This document shows positions 51,192 to 59,733 of a stretch of DNA of 64,000 nucleotides, piece after piece. How positions within the stretch are numbered: the stretch's first letter is position 1; every line of letters starts with the position of its first letter. The translations under genes and the position numbers were made by a program. Source of the stretch: Flavobacterium azizsancarii (GTDB taxonomy: Bacteria; Bacteroidota; Bacteroidia; Flavobacteriales; Flavobacteriaceae); NCBI RefSeq assembly GCF_027980145.1, contig NZ_JAMZNK010000029.1, positions 1 through 64,000 on the forward strand. The letters are read 5' to 3'. The notes beneath the pieces are model-generated. The model was not told the DNA's origin. It saw only the letters and a program-made list of their open reading frames with translations, and searched no databases.

Positions 51192-53765
51192 TTAGAATGG
51201 ATAATTTATCCCAAAATTTAAAACCGAATGACCAAAATTGTATTCTTTGAACCAGCGATCTCCTTTCTCATGTGCTGGGTTATAGGTCTTAAAGCCTAAA
51301 TCTAAACGAATAACAAAAAAGCTTAAATCGTAACGTAAACCGAATCCTGAACCTAAAGCAATTTCAGCTAAATCGTTTAAGTTGTTGAATCTTGCCTTCT
51401 CGTCAATCACATTATCGAGCACATTCCAGATATTTCCGGCATCTGCAAAGATAGCTCCCTTCACGTCACCAAAAAGTTTGAATCGGAATTCAGCACTCAT
51501 CGCAATTTTCATGTTTGCCTCGTTAAAATCGTTCGCTGCATTCGTACTGCCCGGACCCAATTTGTAGGGTTGCCATGCACGGTTATCGTTTGATCCTCCG
51601 GCGTAATAACTTCGTGAAAACGGAATGTAATTTGAATTGCCAAACGGAACTGCTATCCCAAAAAAGCTTCTTACTGCTAATACTTTTTCTTTACCAAAGT
51701 CCCAGTGTTTGATATAATCAAATTCTGTTTTTATGTATTCTGAATATTCTAAGTTGAATATTTCATAGTTGCCATTTGTGTTTTTAGGTAATTTTGCAAT
51801 GTCAGATATTGCAGTTAATAAAGTTCCTGCAGATTCTATTTTTGTTCTAAACTGATAAAATGTATTGTCAGCAAGATCTTTTTTAGTGGTTTTGCTAAAA
51901 GTATAACTTGTAGCTAAGATAAAATCATTTTCAGTCAGACGAACTCTTCTTTCTTCTATACTTTGTACATCCTTATATTGAGGATCTCCGGGAAGTAGAG
52001 CAGTTTTATTTGTTAAGACATCACTAGTAAAGCCTGTAGTTCCTGTAGGAATAGTCAGGTCTTTTCTCGCTTGCTCCTCAGGTGTATCTCCCCAATTTAG
52101 AGGTGTAGTATTGTAGTCTTTACCAATACCATTTAACTCGTTGTAAGAAGAAGTATAGACTTTGAAATAGTTGCCCGGATTTAAGTTTCGTACAAATTGA
52201 GCATTAAGTAATTCAAGCTTTGCAGTATTGTTTCGTTTAGGAGACCAGTTGTAAGCAAGTCCGCCGGTAAAGTTTTCCTTGTCCAGACCAATATTCCTTT
52301 GCTTAGAGAAACCTGCTGTAATACTGGTAGAAGGAATCATCCTTTTCGGGATAATTTTTTCAGTCCCAAAAGGCATCAGGATTCTTGGGAAGTTTAATTT
52401 TAAATCGACACCATATTCTGAAACATTAAAGAAATTATCATTAGGGTTGGCCATATCTTTAGAGGAACCCAAATTTAGACGAGTAGAGATTTCGAGAGTT
52501 TCAGCTCTGTTAAATACGTTTCTAATAGTTTCAGATATACTTGCTCCAATACCAAAATCCTGAATATTAGAATGCGTCACATCAAAAGTAGTCCCAAAAC
52601 TATATTTTTTTCTTGGGGTTAAATAAATATTAGCAATTAAGGATTGTGCAGTCGAGTCGCGTTTGTCAACCTGATATTGGATTGAAGGGTAATTAAAAAT
52701 TTTCAGATTATTTAAATACCTTGATGAAAGAGTTGTTCTGGTATCAGAAAAAGTGCTTCCTTTATTAATAAAAATCGCATCAGTAATAGCGCGGGGTTTG
52801 TATTTTAGTTTTTTGTAGCTATACAGGTTAAAGTTGTTGTAGCTTATACTATCAGTTATTTTCTTTTTTGCATTTGCAGCAGAATAATCGGTGTAAATAT
52901 TAACATCACTTATTTTGTAAAGCTTGAAAGGTTCTGTTCTGCTCGAATCTCTTTCCTGAATATTGTTGTTGTTTACAATTAAAGTAACATCAGCTTTGTT
53001 CTTCTTTCCAATCGTATCAATGTCGAAAGTAACATAAGTAGGCTGGAAAAAATAGGCGCCATGATTTCTGAAATAAGTAGTAAGTCGGTTTTTTTCTTCT
53101 TCAAAATCAGCAGTTTTGTACTGATTGCCAGATTTTAAAAATGAAGGTTCATTGTTGTTTTTGTATAATGAATCTAACGCCGGAGTCATAATATTAGTTC
53201 TGATAGTGTCTAATTTATAAGCTGGTCCGGTAGTAATGATATAATTTATTTTTGCTTTTTTTCTTGCAACGCTATCAATGCTGTAATCTGTTGCAACATT
53301 AAAATATCCAGTATTAAAATAGTAGAATTTTAAACGTAAAAGAGATTTTTTTGTTTTTGCGGTATCAATAACTACAGGCGCTTCGCCAGTGTTTTTCAGG
53401 AATTCACTAAGACCCTTGTTTAAAAAAGATTGTCCAAGTCTGTCAACTTGTTTTGCAGATAATATTTTTGCCTGACGCTCATATAGACCAGGATGTTTTT
53501 TAAATTTTGCCTGATAAGTAGAGTCCGGATTCAGGTTCGCCAAATTATATAAATTCAAGCGTAAGCGATATCCTAACAAAGTACCATTTGGTTTTTGATA
53601 CATCTGGTTAGATGCTATTTCGTCATTTGTCGCCTTTCCGTTTACAAGAATAGTATTTTTAACAAGAAGGTTTTTTCCATCAGGAACTCTTTTTACAGCA
53701 TTACAACCGCAAATAAATATTGCTATTAGAATAAATGCTGTTATTTTTGTGGAACTATTTTTCAA
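51192..53765 (-). CDS. BamA/TamA-family outer-membrane lipoprotein (TamL-like)
   Basis: An 857 aa outer-membrane protein. A lipoprotein signal (lipobox FICGC) is followed by POTRA-like beta-alpha units (about 60-330) and a 16-strand Omp85 barrel; the last strand ends in LNFGINYPF. The lipid anchor plus POTRA plus barrel layout is that of TamL, the Bacteroidota TamA homologue. The start codon is TTG 53765: an in-frame stop lies six bases upstream and no ATG occurs before the signal peptide. A TACTTTTG element sits at 53783-53790. No tamB gene is adjacent. Confidence 0.87.
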   Translation of the reverse strand: MKNSSTKITAFILIAIFICGCNAVKRVPDGKNLLVKNTILVNGKATNDEIASNQMYQKPNGTLLGYRLRLNLYNLANLNPDSTYQAKFKKHPGLYERQAKILSAKQVDRLGQSFLNKGLSEFLKNTGEAPVVIDTAKTKKSLLRLKFYYFNTGYFNVATDYSIDSVARKKAKINYIITTGPAYKLDTIRTNIMTPALDSLYKNNNEPSFLKSGNQYKTADFEEEKNRLTTYFRNHGAYFFQPTYVTFDIDTIGKKNKADVTLIVNNNNIQERDSSRTEPFKLYKISDVNIYTDYSAANAKKKITDSISYNNFNLYSYKKLKYKPRAITDAIFINKGSTFSDTRTTLSSRYLNNLKIFNYPSIQYQVDKRDSTAQSLIANIYLTPRKKYSFGTTFDVTHSNIQDFGIGASISETIRNVFNRAETLEISTRLNLGSSKDMANPNDNFFNVSEYGVDLKLNFPRILMPFGTEKIIPKRMIPSTSITAGFSKQRNIGLDKENFTGGLAYNWSPKRNNTAKLELLNAQFVRNLNPGNYFKVYTSSYNELNGIGKDYNTTPLNWGDTPEEQARKDLTIPTGTTGFTSDVLTNKTALLPGDPQYKDVQSIEERRVRLTENDFILATSYTFSKTTKKDLADNTFYQFRTKIESAGTLLTAISDIAKLPKNTNGNYEIFNLEYSEYIKTEFDYIKHWDFGKEKVLAVRSFFGIAVPFGNSNYIPFSRSYYAGGSNDNRAWQPYKLGPGSTNAANDFNEANMKIAMSAEFRFKLFGDVKGAIFADAGNIWNVLDNVIDEKARFNNLNDLAEIALGSGFGLRYDLSFFVIRLDLGFKTYNPAHEKGDRWFKEYNFGHSVLNFGINYPF

Positions 53766-53782
53766 GTGTTAAATATTTAATT

Positions 53783-53790
53783 CAAAAGTA
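53783..53790 (-). promoter_or_regulatory. -7 element TACTTTTG upstream of the TamL-like gene
   Basis: Exact TAnnTTTG 18 bases before the TTG start, in a 34-base divergent gap shared with the SpoU gene. Confidence 0.5.
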
Positions 53791-53799
53791 CATTATTTT

Positions 53800-54528
53800 A
53801 TGGTTAGTAAAAACCAAATAAAGCTTATCTCAGGCTTACATCAAAAAAAGCAACGTTTTGCAAATCAATTATTTTTCGCCGAAGGAGTAAAAGTAATTCA
53901 AGAATTGTTGCTTTCCAATTTTGAATTAGAGCATTTGTATACGACTCTAAATGATTTTGAAGAAGTTTCTTCTTCAAAACGCACGCTCATTACTGATCAG
54001 GAACTTAAAAAAATTAGTGCTTTATCAACTCCAAATTCATGTCTGGCAGTGTTTAAAATGCCAGCCGAAAATAAAATAATCAATTCAGGATTGATCGTAG
54101 CTTTAGACGATATTCGTGATCCTGGAAATTTAGGAACGATTTTGCGCCTTTGTGACTGGTTTGGTATCAAACAAATAATTTGTTCAAAAGAAACCGTCGA
54201 TATTTATAATCCAAAAGTAGTACAGGCAACAATGGGGTCTATTGCGAGAGTAAATGTGAATTATATTGATTTAAAGACTTTTATTGCACAAACGGATCTA
54301 CCGGTTTTTGGAACCTTTATGGATGGTGAGAATATTTATCAATCAAGTTTACCTCAAAACGGAATCATTATTATGGGTAATGAAGCCAATGGGATTTCAT
54401 TAGAGATTGAAAAAATGGTGACAAGCCGACTCACAATTCCAAGGTTTGGAGAACTACAAAAAACCGAAAGTTTAAATGTAGCTACCGCAACAGCAATTAT
54501 TCTTAGTGAATTTAAACGAAATAGTTAG
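53800..54528 (+). CDS. SpoU/TrmH-family RNA 2'-O-methyltransferase
   Basis: A 242 aa SPOUT methyltransferase. The N-terminal substrate-binding part (KLISGLHQKKQRFANQLFFAEG) is typical of TsnR/RlmB-type enzymes. Knot motifs are ALDDIRDPGNLGTILRLCDWFG, IIIMGNEANGIS and IPRFGELQKTESLNVATATAI. It probably methylates a ribose in 23S rRNA or tRNA; the exact site cannot be told. It is divergent from the TamL-like gene with a 34-base gap. Confidence 0.9.
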   Translation: MVSKNQIKLISGLHQKKQRFANQLFFAEGVKVIQELLLSNFELEHLYTTLNDFEEVSSSKRTLITDQELKKISALSTPNSCLAVFKMPAENKIINSGLIVALDDIRDPGNLGTILRLCDWFGIKQIICSKETVDIYNPKVVQATMGSIARVNVNYIDLKTFIAQTDLPVFGTFMDGENIYQSSLPQNGIIIMGNEANGISLEIEKMVTSRLTIPRFGELQKTESLNVATATAIILSEFKRNS

Positions 54529-54537
54529 AGTTTTGTT

Positions 54538-55248
54538 TTAATGAAAAGTAAAATTAATTAAAAGAGCTCTGGATTTCATCGAATCGATATTGTCCGTCCA
54601 CGGGCTAGGTCCGTTTGAAGGATTATCACGAATTAATTCATTAGTAATACCAAACATACCTCTGATAGAAGGAGAGAAGATAAAATACTCTGAGAAAATA
54701 TCAATTCCAAAACCTACCTCATAAGCCGCAGTCCATTGCTTAACCCTGAACTTTCCTTCAAAGTTATCGTCTTTGGATTTTGCGTTGCTGGAGAGATTTA
54801 ATGTAGTCGACATTCCGCCAACTAAATACGGACGGATATTTCCGGTACGTAATGCAGAGAATTTTAATAATAAAGGAAAGTGAATATAAGTACTGTTTAC
54901 TTCTCTTAAATAATCTTTCTCTAATGGTTGATTTGGATAATATAAATCACGTTTTGTGTAATACAAACCTGGTTCGAAACGTAAGTTTATGTATTCCTGT
55001 AATCTTAGATCGGCAACAACACCAACATTAAAACCGGTAGTTTTTTTAATCTGAATATCCGGACCGGGAGTTTTGTAGTCAAATTTAAAATCGAAACTAT
55101 TAAAACCCAGGTAATATCCAAAATAGAGACGTTGTTTTTGCCAGTTTTCCAGATTAATAATAGGATCTTTACTAAACATGCTTTTGGCAAATTGAGAGTA
55201 TCCGTTTGTCGTTAAGACTAATAAAAGTAAGACTACAATTTTTTTCAT
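54538..55248 (-). CDS. porT: Type IX secretion protein PorT (SprT)
   Basis: A 236 aa outer-membrane beta-barrel protein from ATG 55248 (MKKIVVLLLLVLTTNGYSQ signal; upstream start at 55287 rejected). About eight strands with the PorT layout: YFGYYLGFNSFDFKF, NLRFEPGLYYTKRDL, FPLLLKFSALR, PYLVGGMSTTLNLSS and a C-terminal INFTFH. PorT is required for type IX secretion and gliding. It follows menG by one base, the menG-porT pairing known from Flavobacterium. Confidence 0.85.
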   Translation of the reverse strand: MKKIVVLLLLVLTTNGYSQFAKSMFSKDPIINLENWQKQRLYFGYYLGFNSFDFKFDYKTPGPDIQIKKTTGFNVGVVADLRLQEYINLRFEPGLYYTKRDLYYPNQPLEKDYLREVNSTYIHFPLLLKFSALRTGNIRPYLVGGMSTTLNLSSNAKSKDDNFEGKFRVKQWTAAYEVGFGIDIFSEYFIFSPSIRGMFGITNELIRDNPSNGPSPWTDNIDSMKSRALLINFTFH

Positions 55249-55249
55249 A

Positions 55250-55981
55250 CTATTTTTTAGAGGCAGAATAAATGGTTGCAACACCAAAAGTTTGAGGCAT
55301 AGCTATAACATCTATAAACCCAATTTTTCTTAAAATATTGTTTAAGGCTTCTCCGTATGGAAAAACAGCAGCAGATTCAGACAAATAACCATAAGCAGAA
55401 TTATCTTTAGAAAATAATTTTCCGATGATTGGAAGTATGTTTTTGCTGTAGAATTTATATCCTTGTTTATAAGGTGTTTTATCAGGAACCGATGTTTCTA
55501 AAATTACAAATACACCATTTGGTTTTAAAACCCTTAAAATCTCAGCAAAACCTTTCTCCAGATTCTCGAAATTTCGAACACCAAAACCTACCGTTATAGC
55601 ATCAAAATGATTGTCTTCAAAAGGTATTTTTTCAGAGTCCCCTAAAACTAAGTCAATAATATTGGATAGTTTTTTTTCTTCGACTTTCCTTTTTCCAACT
55701 TCAAGCATTCCGGCAGAAATATCCAGGCCAATTATTTTTTCGGCATTCGTTTGTGTCATTAAAATAGCCAGATCACCAGTTCCTGTTGCAATATCAAGAA
55801 TGATTTTTGGTTTTTTGTCGGACACTATTTTTAAAACTTTTTTACGCCACTTAATGTCAATTCCAAATGAAATTACGCGGTTTAAATTATCGTAGTTCCC
55901 AGAGATGTTATCAAACATTTGGGCAACTTGTTCTTTTTTACCTAAAGAAGAGTCTTTGTATGGGGTTATTTTTTCAGACAT
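55250..55981 (-). CDS. menG: Demethylmenaquinone methyltransferase
   Basis: A 243 aa UbiE/MenG-family SAM methyltransferase that makes menaquinone from demethylmenaquinone. Motif I is ILDIATGTGDLAILM and the later signatures are DAITVGFGVRNFENLEKGFAEILRVLKPNG. Flavobacteriia use menaquinone, so MenG rather than UbiE is the better name. A TATATTTG element lies at 55996-56003, about 15 bases upstream. porT follows with a one-base gap. Confidence 0.95.
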   Translation of the reverse strand: MSEKITPYKDSSLGKKEQVAQMFDNISGNYDNLNRVISFGIDIKWRKKVLKIVSDKKPKIILDIATGTGDLAILMTQTNAEKIIGLDISAGMLEVGKRKVEEKKLSNIIDLVLGDSEKIPFEDNHFDAITVGFGVRNFENLEKGFAEILRVLKPNGVFVILETSVPDKTPYKQGYKFYSKNILPIIGKLFSKDNSAYGYLSESAAVFPYGEALNNILRKIGFIDVIAMPQTFGVATIYSASKK

Positions 55982-56553
55982 TTTTTTTATTTACGCAAAT
56001 ATAATACAATCTGACTTAACTGTAATTGAGTTTTTTTATTTGTAAATTAAATGTTTTCAGTAAAAGGCTTTTAATTGTTGTTTAACTGCTAATTTCTGCC
56101 CATCACTAAAAGTGGGTATTTTGAAAAAATCACTAAAAGTGGGTATTGTGGAGTATGAATTTTAGAGCCAACTTTGCTACAGTTAAAAGATAAAATTTTA
56201 ATGATTGAAATAATGACTTAAGTCAGATGAAGGCTTTTTTTGCACTGGTATTTCATTTGTTCTTGTAAGCAGTTTTGAAAGTATTGTTCTTGGGACCAAT
56301 ATTCTTTTTAAAGTGCGAAATACGTTCTTAGGATTAAATTTGTTTTTGGAAATTTTAATTTTCTTGCCTTTAATATCTTAGTGGTATTTGTTATTAAAGG
56401 CTCTTTGAGACTCGTTCTCATTTAACATTATGTTATTCAGTTATTCAAATGTTTCTTAACATTTGAGTTTTTTTACCAAAACTATTACTTGAATTAGTCA
56501 GATTAAAAAATCAATCGTTTTTTAAAAAACATCCTTCACAAGAGGATGTTTTT
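55982..56553. other. 572-base spacer with two copies of a CACTAAAAGTG-containing repeat
   Basis: No gene is supported between menG and folA. The one clear structure is a 19-base direct repeat, ATCACTAAAAGTGGGTATT, at 56102-56120 and 56129-56147 (27-base period), each with an inner inverted repeat CACT-AAA-AGTG. The rest is AT-rich with no long open frame, until the folA terminator at 56523-56555. Confidence 0.7.
55996..56003 (-). promoter_or_regulatory. -7 element TATATTTG upstream of menG
   Basis: Exact TAnnTTTG 15 bases before the ATG. Confidence 0.5.
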
Positions 56554-56555
56554 TT
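56521..56555 (-). terminator. Terminator of folA
   Basis: AAACATCCT and AGGATGTTT arms around TCACAAG, with T residues beyond. Confidence 0.85.
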
Positions 56556-57036
56556 ATTTTCTTATGTATGTTTCATAAGTGTAATCGTAAAGATGTTTCT
56601 CGTCTTTCAGGTTTTCTTCAGATTCGACAATTTGCCATTCATTTTTATTAATTTTTGGAAAAAAAGCATCCGCGTCAAAAGTGTGATGAACTTTGGTTAT
56701 TTCTATGATATCTGTATAAGGTAAACCCAGATTGTAAATTTCACCTCCGCCAATAATATACGAATCTTCGTCTTCAGGACATACCGCGATCGCTTTTTCG
56801 ATACTGTCAACTACAATGCAGCCTTCCGGATGATAGTCTTTTTGACGTGTAATTACAACATGAACTCTGTTTGGAAGTGGTTTTGGGAAACTCTCAAAGG
56901 TTTTTCTTCCCATAATAATATGATGATTCGTAGTAAGTGTTTTAAATCTTTTAAAATCATTTGGTAAATGCCAAACTAATTCATTGTTTTTTCCAAGTGC
57001 ATTATTTTCGGCTACTGCCGCTATCATTATAATCAT
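56554..57036 (-). CDS. folA: Dihydrofolate reductase
   Basis: A 160 aa DHFR making tetrahydrofolate from dihydrofolate with NADPH. Conserved features: IAAVAENNALGKNNELVWHLPNDF (substrate and cofactor contacts), IIMGRKTFESF, and SYIIGGGEIYNLGLPYTDIIEIT. Length is normal. It is 13 bases after the 2TM-domain gene on the same strand. thyA, which produces its substrate, is nearby at 57981-58832. Confidence 0.95.
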   Translation of the reverse strand: MIIMIAAVAENNALGKNNELVWHLPNDFKRFKTLTTNHHIIMGRKTFESFPKPLPNRVHVVITRQKDYHPEGCIVVDSIEKAIAVCPEDEDSYIIGGGEIYNLGLPYTDIIEITKVHHTFDADAFFPKINKNEWQIVESEENLKDEKHLYDYTYETYIRK

Positions 57037-57049
57037 AGCAATTTAATAA

Positions 57050-57394
57050 CTAAATTTTATTTTCAGTATCATCATTTATTCTCGACTCTAATTGAGTAAT
57101 TCTTTTTTGTTGCAATCCAACAAGTCGGTCAATTTGTTCTCTTTCCCATTTTTTATTCATAAATCGATCTGTTATGTACACTTTTATAAAGTGTAGAATA
57201 AAGATAAAGAACCATATAGTAACGCCCCAAATGCACCAGTTTTGCTCTGTGTTAGCGCCAAAACCAAAAAATCTATTGGCAATAAATAAAAATAAACTTC
57301 CTAGTAGAAAAAGTACAAAATGAAAATATAGAATTTTTTTTTGTCTAAGTCTTCTTCTGGCGTATTCGTATTGTTCGTGCACTTCTTTTTCCAT
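57050..57394 (-). CDS. 2TM-domain membrane protein
   Basis: A 114 aa protein with a basic N-terminus (YEYARRRLRQKK) and two membrane helices (about 20-42 and 54-73), then a charged C-terminal coiled coil (QIDRLVGLQQKRITQLESRIN). This is the 2TM family common in Flavobacteriia, sometimes found fused to LytTR or HTH domains; here it is stand-alone. Role unknown. It is co-directional with folA and probably co-transcribed. Confidence 0.85.
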   Translation of the reverse strand: MEKEVHEQYEYARRRLRQKKILYFHFVLFLLGSLFLFIANRFFGFGANTEQNWCIWGVTIWFFIFILHFIKVYITDRFMNKKWEREQIDRLVGLQQKRITQLESRINDDTENKI

Positions 57395-57632
57395 AAGATA
57401 TAAATGAGGTCATAAAGTTAAAATTTATTTTGTAATCACCCTATTTAGATTCGGGAATATTTCTTCTAAAGTGAGCTGAGAGTTTGAATTCCAAAATTTT
57501 ATGCGGGTTAAATTATTGATACAGCTAAAATAATATTCTGTTTTTGATATTATCACAAATCGGATGTGAAGGTATCGAAAGTTCGTGTGAATTTATGTAA
57601 TTTTAATTTATGAATCTAAAAACTAAATAGTT

Positions 57633-57929
57633 ATGTCCTTAAAGAAACAATTTATTAAAACAAAGCCTGTAGTTAAAGTTACATTTTCTATAGTTGCCAA
57701 AGATGCTGATTCGGCAGCGGTTGTTGGTGATTTTAACAACTGGAATATTGAAGAAGGAGCTTTAAGTAAGTTGAAAAACGGAACGTTTAAAGCGACTTAC
57801 GACCTGGTTAAAGATGCGATTTACGAGTTTAAGTACGTGATTGATGGAAGTTATGTTAATGATCCTGAGGCAGATTCATACAAGTGGAATGATTTTGCAG
57901 GAAGCGAAAACAGTGTTTTGGTAATATGA
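57633..57929 (+). CDS. Glycogen-binding (AMPK-beta/CBM48-like) domain protein
   Basis: A 98 aa protein that is essentially one CBM48/isoamylase-N-type beta-sandwich. The signature AAVVGDFNNWNIEEGALSKL and the YEFKYVIDGSYVNDPEADSY stretch match AMPK-beta carbohydrate-binding modules (Trp of GDFNNW is the sugar-stacking residue). There is no catalytic domain. It may bind glycogen or starch-like polymers in the cytoplasm; no partner enzyme is adjacent. Confidence 0.87.
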   Translation: MSLKKQFIKTKPVVKVTFSIVAKDADSAAVVGDFNNWNIEEGALSKLKNGTFKATYDLVKDAIYEFKYVIDGSYVNDPEADSYKWNDFAGSENSVLVI

Positions 57930-57937
57930 AAAATGAT

Positions 57938-57976
57938 ATAAAAAAATCCGCTTAATCGATTAAGCGGATTTTTTTA
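57938..57976. terminator. Bidirectional terminator between the CBM48 gene and thyA
   Basis: A perfect palindrome, AAAAATCCGCTTAATC and its complement, with A and T runs at the ends; serves both convergent genes. Confidence 0.9.
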
Positions 57977-57980
57977 TATT

Positions 57981-58832
57981 TTATACAGCAACACTGCCTT
58001 TTATACCGGCATGTGGTTCGTAATCTACAAGTGTAAAGTCATTATAATCAAAATCAAAAATATTCTTAATCTCTGGATTCAGGATCATTTTTGGCAATGG
58101 CTTTGGTTCACGGGTTAATTGCAGTTCTAATTGTTCAAAATGGTTGTTGTAGATGTGTGCGTCTCCAAAAGTGTGAATAAAGTCGCCAGCTTCCAGATCG
58201 CAAACCTGAGCAATCATCATTGTTAACAAAGCATAAGATGCAATATTAAAAGGAACTCCTAAAAAGATATCAGCGCTTCGCTGGTACAACTGGCAGGATA
58301 ATTTTCCTTTTGTTTCTCCTTTTTCAAGATCAGGACTACTTACATAAAACTGAAAAAAAGCATGACAAGGAGGTAAAGCAGCTTTGTTATTAGCTACGTT
58401 TTCTTCAAATGATTTTTTAGTATCTGGCAAAACAGACGGATTCCATGCAGAAACCAGCATTCTTCGGCTATTTGGGTTTGTTTTAAGTTCTGTAATCAAC
58501 TCAGAGATCTGATCAATTTCTTCACTATTCCAATTGCGCCATTGATGTCCGTAAACAGGTCCTAAATCACCATTAGAATCTGCCCATGCATCCCAGATTT
58601 TCACTCCGTTTTCCTGAAGGTATTTTATATTGGTGTCGCCTTTTAGAAACCAAAGCAATTCGTAAATAATAGATTTTAAGTGTAATTTTTTGGTTGTGAC
58701 CATTGGGAAACCTTCACTTAAATCAAAACGCATTTGGTAGCCAAAAACACTTTTGGTTCCCGTTCCTGTTCTATCTCCTTTTTGACAACCGTTTTCTAAA
58801 ACATGTTGTACTAAATCTAAGTATTGCTTCAT
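57981..58832 (-). CDS. thyA: Thymidylate synthase
   Basis: A 283 aa thymidylate synthase converting dUMP to dTMP with methylene-tetrahydrofolate. Features: GDRTGTGTKSVFGYQMRFDL, LKSIIYELLWFLKGDTNIKYL, the catalytic Cys in ALPPCHAFFQFYV, QRSADIFLGVPFNIASYALL, and a C-terminal GIKGSVAV. About 19 residues longer than E. coli ThyA, with a small insertion (FEENVANNK and SSPDLEKGETKG regions). Close to folA, which recycles its product. Confidence 0.96.
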   Translation of the reverse strand: MKQYLDLVQHVLENGCQKGDRTGTGTKSVFGYQMRFDLSEGFPMVTTKKLHLKSIIYELLWFLKGDTNIKYLQENGVKIWDAWADSNGDLGPVYGHQWRNWNSEEIDQISELITELKTNPNSRRMLVSAWNPSVLPDTKKSFEENVANNKAALPPCHAFFQFYVSSPDLEKGETKGKLSCQLYQRSADIFLGVPFNIASYALLTMMIAQVCDLEAGDFIHTFGDAHIYNNHFEQLELQLTREPKPLPKMILNPEIKNIFDFDYNDFTLVDYEPHAGIKGSVAV

Positions 58833-58944
58833 GGTGCTTTAAGCTTTAGGCTTTAAGCTTTAGGTTTTTTCCTAATGCTTAAAGCTTGATTTTTATGTTG
58901 ACGCTTAAGCTTACAGCCTGACGCCTATGGCTTATAGCCTTAAA
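58833..58944. repeat. Low-complexity spacer of CTTTAGG/CTTAAGC words
   Basis: 112 bases between the bifunctional nuclease gene and thyA made of short words such as TTTAGGCTTTAAGC, CTTAAAGCTTG and GCTTATAGCC in both orientations, able to fold on itself. Similar word-repeat spacers are at 13921-13980, 49962-50065 and 60712-60818. Confidence 0.7.
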
Positions 58945-59568
58945 TTATCTTTTTGAGATTTCGTCTCTAATCTTAGCTGCTTTTTCATAATCTTCCTGAG
59001 AAACAGCCTGATCCAAAAGCTCGTTTAGTTCCTGCAAACTATGTTTAGCATAAAGATCGCCGGATTGATTGCTTTCTTCCTCGCGGCCAAAAGTTTCAGG
59101 ATTAGAAAGTACATCATCAATTTCCTGAGAACCCTGATCAGTTTCTGCAGTATTCGATTTTAAATATATACCAGCTTTGTCCAAAATGTTTTTATAAGTA
59201 AAAATTGGTGCATTAAAACGTAAAGCCAATGCAATTGCATCAGATGTTCTCGCATCGATAATTTCTTCGATTTTGTCTCTTTCACAAATTAAACTCGAAT
59301 AAAAAACACCATCAACTAACTTGTGGATAATTACTTGTTTTACAATAATATCAAACCTTTCTGCAAAGTTTTTGAATAAATCGTGCGTAAGCGGACGTGG
59401 AGGTTTAATTTCTTTCTCTAACGCAATAGCGATTGACTGGGCTTCGAAAGCTCCAATAACTATTGGTAATTTTCTTTCGCCATCAACTTCATTCAAAATT
59501 AAGGCATAAGCGCCATTTTGAGTTTGACTGTATGAAATTCCTTTTATGGATAATTTTACTAGACTCAT
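58945..59568 (-). CDS. Bifunctional nuclease family (DUF151) protein with UVR motif
   Basis: A 207 aa protein. The N-terminal DUF151 bifunctional-nuclease domain (about 1-130) has ERKLPIVIGAFEAQSIAIALE, PRPLTHDLF and ARTSDAIALALRFNAPIFT. The C-terminal UVR helix pair (about 172-205) has LNELLDQAVSQEDYEKAAKIRDEIS. The UVR motif in UvrB/UvrC mediates their contact, so a DNA- or RNA-linked role is suggested. Activity is inferred from the family only. Confidence 0.9.
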   Translation of the reverse strand: MSLVKLSIKGISYSQTQNGAYALILNEVDGERKLPIVIGAFEAQSIAIALEKEIKPPRPLTHDLFKNFAERFDIIVKQVIIHKLVDGVFYSSLICERDKIEEIIDARTSDAIALALRFNAPIFTYKNILDKAGIYLKSNTAETDQGSQEIDDVLSNPETFGREEESNQSGDLYAKHSLQELNELLDQAVSQEDYEKAAKIRDEISKR

Positions 59569-59660
59569 ATATGTGGGTAAAAAAGGGCAATTAATGCCTC
59601 ATTTTAAGACTTTTTTTGATTGAAAAATAAAGGTGCAATTTTAATCAAAAAATATGGAAC

Positions 59661-59712
59661 AAAAAAGCCACCTAAAACAAAGATACGATTATCTTGTTTT
59701 TAGGCAGCTATA
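59661..59712 (-). terminator. Terminator of the etfB-etfA operon
   Basis: A long imperfect hairpin (GCTGCCTAAAAACAAGATA with ATCTTTGTTTTAGGTGGC on the minus strand), then TTTTTT. Confidence 0.8.
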
Positions 59713-59733
59713 TTTTTATAGAGAATTTTTAAA

